A stretch of DNA of 64,000 nt from Microbacterium galbinum. Lineage in GTDB: Bacteria; Actinomycetota; Actinomycetes; Actinomycetales; Microbacteriaceae. The stretch is taken from contig NZ_CP078077.1 in assembly GCF_023101185.1 (NCBI RefSeq), positions 1,517,630-1,581,629 of the forward strand, in the 5' to 3' direction. This document shows positions 62,901 to 64,000 of this stretch, in pieces. The notes under the pieces were generated by a model. The model did no database searches. It saw nothing but the letters and a program-made list of their open reading frames with translations, and had not been told where the DNA came from. Made by a program: the position numbers and the translations under genes. Within the stretch, counting starts at the first letter, position 1, and the number at the start of each line of letters is the position of its first letter.

Positions 62901-64000
62901 GGGATCCAGTGGTCGACCTCGCCGGCCACCGTGTCGGGCCACGTGAACTCGACACCGGTGTCGCCGAGGGGGAGCTTCGCCCCGCCGGCGACGCCCGCCG
63001 CCGCGAGGTCCTCCCGCGAGAGGCCGATGCCACCGGCATCCAGCCCTCCCATGTTGACCGCGCCGTCGGAGGTGATGCCGACCGAGTTGCGGTTGTCGCT
63101 GCCGTCGCGGAACGACGGGGGCACGTCGCCCTCGCCGGTGCCCCACATCGAAGCCGTCGCGCCCATCGTGAAGTCGAGCGTTCCGCCCGAGCGCGCGAAG
63201 TCGGCGGGCAGCCACGATGCGGTCTGCGCCTGGCCGTTCACCGACAGGCCCGTCGTGTAGCGACGGTCGTCGCCGGCGCCGGGGGCGTCGATCGAGATGG
63301 TGCGGTCGGAGCCGATCGAGGTGATCTCGATGTGCTCGAACATCGGTGCCGAGACCAGCAGGTCGGCGGTGCCCCAGATCGCGGGCATCAGACCGATGTT
63401 GGCCCACACGTACCAGGCGCTGAACGAGCCGAGGTCGTCGTTGCCGGCCAGGCCGTCAGGAGCCGTGGTGAACAGCTCGTCGGCCGCGCGGTACAGCGTC
63501 TCGGTCGTCTTGTGCGGAGCCTGCAGCCAGTTGTAGACCCACGGGAGGCCGAAGCTGGGCTGGTTGGCGATGTACGCGGCGTCGCTGAAGGCGCCGGCGT
63601 CGAGATCACGCAGGATGCGGTCGAGCTGCTCGGTGGCCTTGTCCTTGCCGCCGCGCAGGTCGATGAGGTCGGCCATGTTGTGCGACACGTTGAAGCCGTA
63701 CTGGTACCCGGTCGACTGCTCGAACTGCGCGCCCTGCGTGGTGAGCGAGGTGTTCAGGAAGCCGTTGCGGTTGCGGGCGTCGATGTGCCCGGTGGCCGTG
63801 TTGAAGATGTTCTTCCAGTTCTGCGAGCGAGTCGAGAACTGCTCGTACGCGGCCTCGTTGCCGAGGCGCTTCGCCATCTGCGCGATCGCGAAGTCGTTCG
63901 TCGTGTACTCGATGGTGCGCGAGGTCGCGGCGCCCTGCTTGTCTCCGTCGATCCATCCGTGGATGCCGTACATCACGGCATCCGATCGTCCGGTGTTCGT
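59969..64000 (-). CDS. Sortase-anchored GH92 mannosidase-metallophosphoesterase fusion (5' truncated by window)
   Basis: 1,343 residues are visible and the N-terminus is outside. In order: the C-terminal half of a GH92 alpha-mannosidase ('SDAVMYGIHGW', 'FEQSTGYQYGF', 'GLAGNDDLGSFSAWYVWANI'); a beta domain; a galactose-binding-like domain (about 61.9-62.4 kb); a purple-acid-phosphatase N-terminal-type domain; a metallophosphoesterase with 'LTDAQIG', 'SGGDQIE', 'IGNHDNQ', 'MHHSLYS' and 'AGHDHIYTRSY'; two Ig-like/DUF5011 repeats; a Gly/Pro stalk; and LPATG, a helix and 'RRRNAQV' for wall anchoring. The general base of GH92 lies in 'GNDD' (63434-63439). The usual acid Glu aligns with Gln (63716-63718). 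It probably works on phosphomannans at the cell surface. Confidence 0.88.
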   Translation of the reverse strand, partial: TNTGRSDAVMYGIHGWIDGDKQGAATSRTIEYTTNDFAIAQMAKRLGNEAAYEQFSTRSQNWKNIFNTATGHIDARNRNGFLNTSLTTQGAQFEQSTGYQYGFNVSHNMADLIDLRGGKDKATEQLDRILRDLDAGAFSDAAYIANQPSFGLPWVYNWLQAPHKTTETLYRAADELFTTAPDGLAGNDDLGSFSAWYVWANIGLMPAIWGTADLLVSAPMFEHIEITSIGSDRTISIDAPGAGDDRRYTTGLSVNGQAQTASWLPADFARSGGTLDFTMGATASMWGTGEGDVPPSFRDGSDNRNSVGITSDGAVNMGGLDAGGIGLSREDLAAAGVAGGAKLPLGDTGVEFTWPDTVAGEVDHWIPNGQVLDFGDVAASGISFLGLATNGPSRGTALVTYTDGSTKKVDVRLTDWTNTGAEPGNIRLVPLTKRNTLAGGSDTAKPTLFATAVVPLDTKKTVKSVTLPNDVSKGIMHVFDVALRPLDATEPGEPTLPTRPDAQEPTEPTVQAPIDIDGTEVTNADTVWRFHDTTDDPAAGLATHTGWTAADYDDASWKTGTGSFGAKNGVIGDLGGGYTPSTLVNQYKEGTTNTEAFFFRTTFDIDAADLAQITQLNGELAYDDAARVYVNGQLVGGFADARIGNGPSNMVYAGDNGSAPLTGAFTVPASALQAGTNTIAVQVHNTNATSSDVFMQLTSLTIAAQGAPAAISDVLLHVGSDETQRNLTFYTDRRIAAQVQVAPASARTGAGFPVAEARTLDATTAQARDGRYSNQVVIGDLAEETSYLYRVGNDEMGWSRSYELWTGTFDETYSFVYLTDAQIGASGSWQNDRDRWAASLGQIDQFEKDASMIVSGGDQIETHRSEDEYASLIAPELLKQVPFQATIGNHDNQSDQFNSHFFTPNRSETHGYEGIDGRAGGDYWYTYNGVLYLNINTNARSTNEEDHAAFLREVVEEQGADANWIVVVMHHSLYSAAFHSVEQDVKERRAALAPVFSELGIDLVLAGHDHIYTRSYLMDGTTPAGDLEAQEKSGVTLAAEKGQVLYVTGNSSSGSKFYGLDASSPEAAIKDQSNQPQYTDVDVTPEAITLTTYQTMDRKVIDEVTLTRTVNDEKGPEFAGLPTESEVAQGQPFEPLAGISATDEIDGDVTSAITVEGTVDTTKPGLYTLTYRVTDLAGNETVVERMVTVTAVEPTFGGVPPTRTVVEGEEFDELAGVSAKDANGVDLTDRIEVELVQAASAARMVGPSAGAYALVYTVTDDYGTTAVAQSAVTVVPPADPTDPGTGAPGTPGGGGVVAPGDGTDAGDGTLPATGGEASLLWMLGILALLAGAGLMIRRRNAQV

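Overview
This is high-GC actinobacterial chromosome. The codon use, the very frequent 'GGATGCC/GGCATCC' words, the small regulators, the DUF7882 protein and the CTTCGACAGGCTCAG intergenic repeats all suggest Microbacteriaceae, most likely Microbacterium or a close relative. The genus is inferred from style, not from a marker gene. No rRNA, tRNA or CRISPR array was seen. The window cuts a LysR-type regulator at its left end and a very large GH92/phosphoesterase gene at its right end.

Layout. 1-9.2 kb: metabolic genes (2-hydroxyacid dehydrogenase, SMP-30 lactonase, Gfo/Idh/MocA oxidoreductase), a TraR/DksA zinc-finger protein, and an MMPL exporter with a divergent TetR regulator. 9.5-15.6 kb: purL with a small coupled membrane protein, a WYL regulator, and the biotin importer bioY facing a BioQ-like TetR regulator across two TGAACACTGTTC operators. 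15.9-27 kb: cell-surface and secreted proteins (sortase-anchored M1 peptidase, an orphan carbohydrate-binding cassette, a sortase-anchored phosphoesterase) interleaved with small regulator modules. 27-37.4 kb: an insertion with less host-like codon use that looks like a defence island (FRG protein, type III restriction-modification mod/res, two PD-(D/E)XK-type proteins, a membrane-linked alpha/beta hydrolase). 37.4-51 kb: ADP-ribosylglycohydrolase, membrane proteins, an MFS exporter with an ArsR regulator, methionine aminopeptidase, a glycosyltransferase, PadR and an ABC1/UbiB kinase-like protein. 51-58 kb: an osmoprotection neighbourhood (BCCT transporter, CsbD, MHS-family symporter). 58-59.8 kb: two MarR regulators and small Microbacteriaceae-type proteins. 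60-64 kb: the GH92-metallophosphoesterase surface enzyme.

Three themes cross the window. First, about nineteen genes have a TANNNT-like -10 box exactly 6 or 7 nt before the start codon, which implies leaderless transcripts; several start choices here rest on that rule. Second, gene ends are decorated with at least six families of 40-135 bp palindromic elements, some with locus-specific internal tandem amplification. One has entered a transporter gene in frame, and others supply stop codons or short C-terminal tails. Third, regulators lie next to their likely targets with visible palindromic operators (bioY/BioQ, HxlR, ArsR/MFS, PadR, XRE/map, CTAG boxes near the MarR genes).

The strongest candidates for new biology are the GH92-phosphoesterase fusion, in which the usual general-acid glutamate aligns with glutamine, and the defence island.
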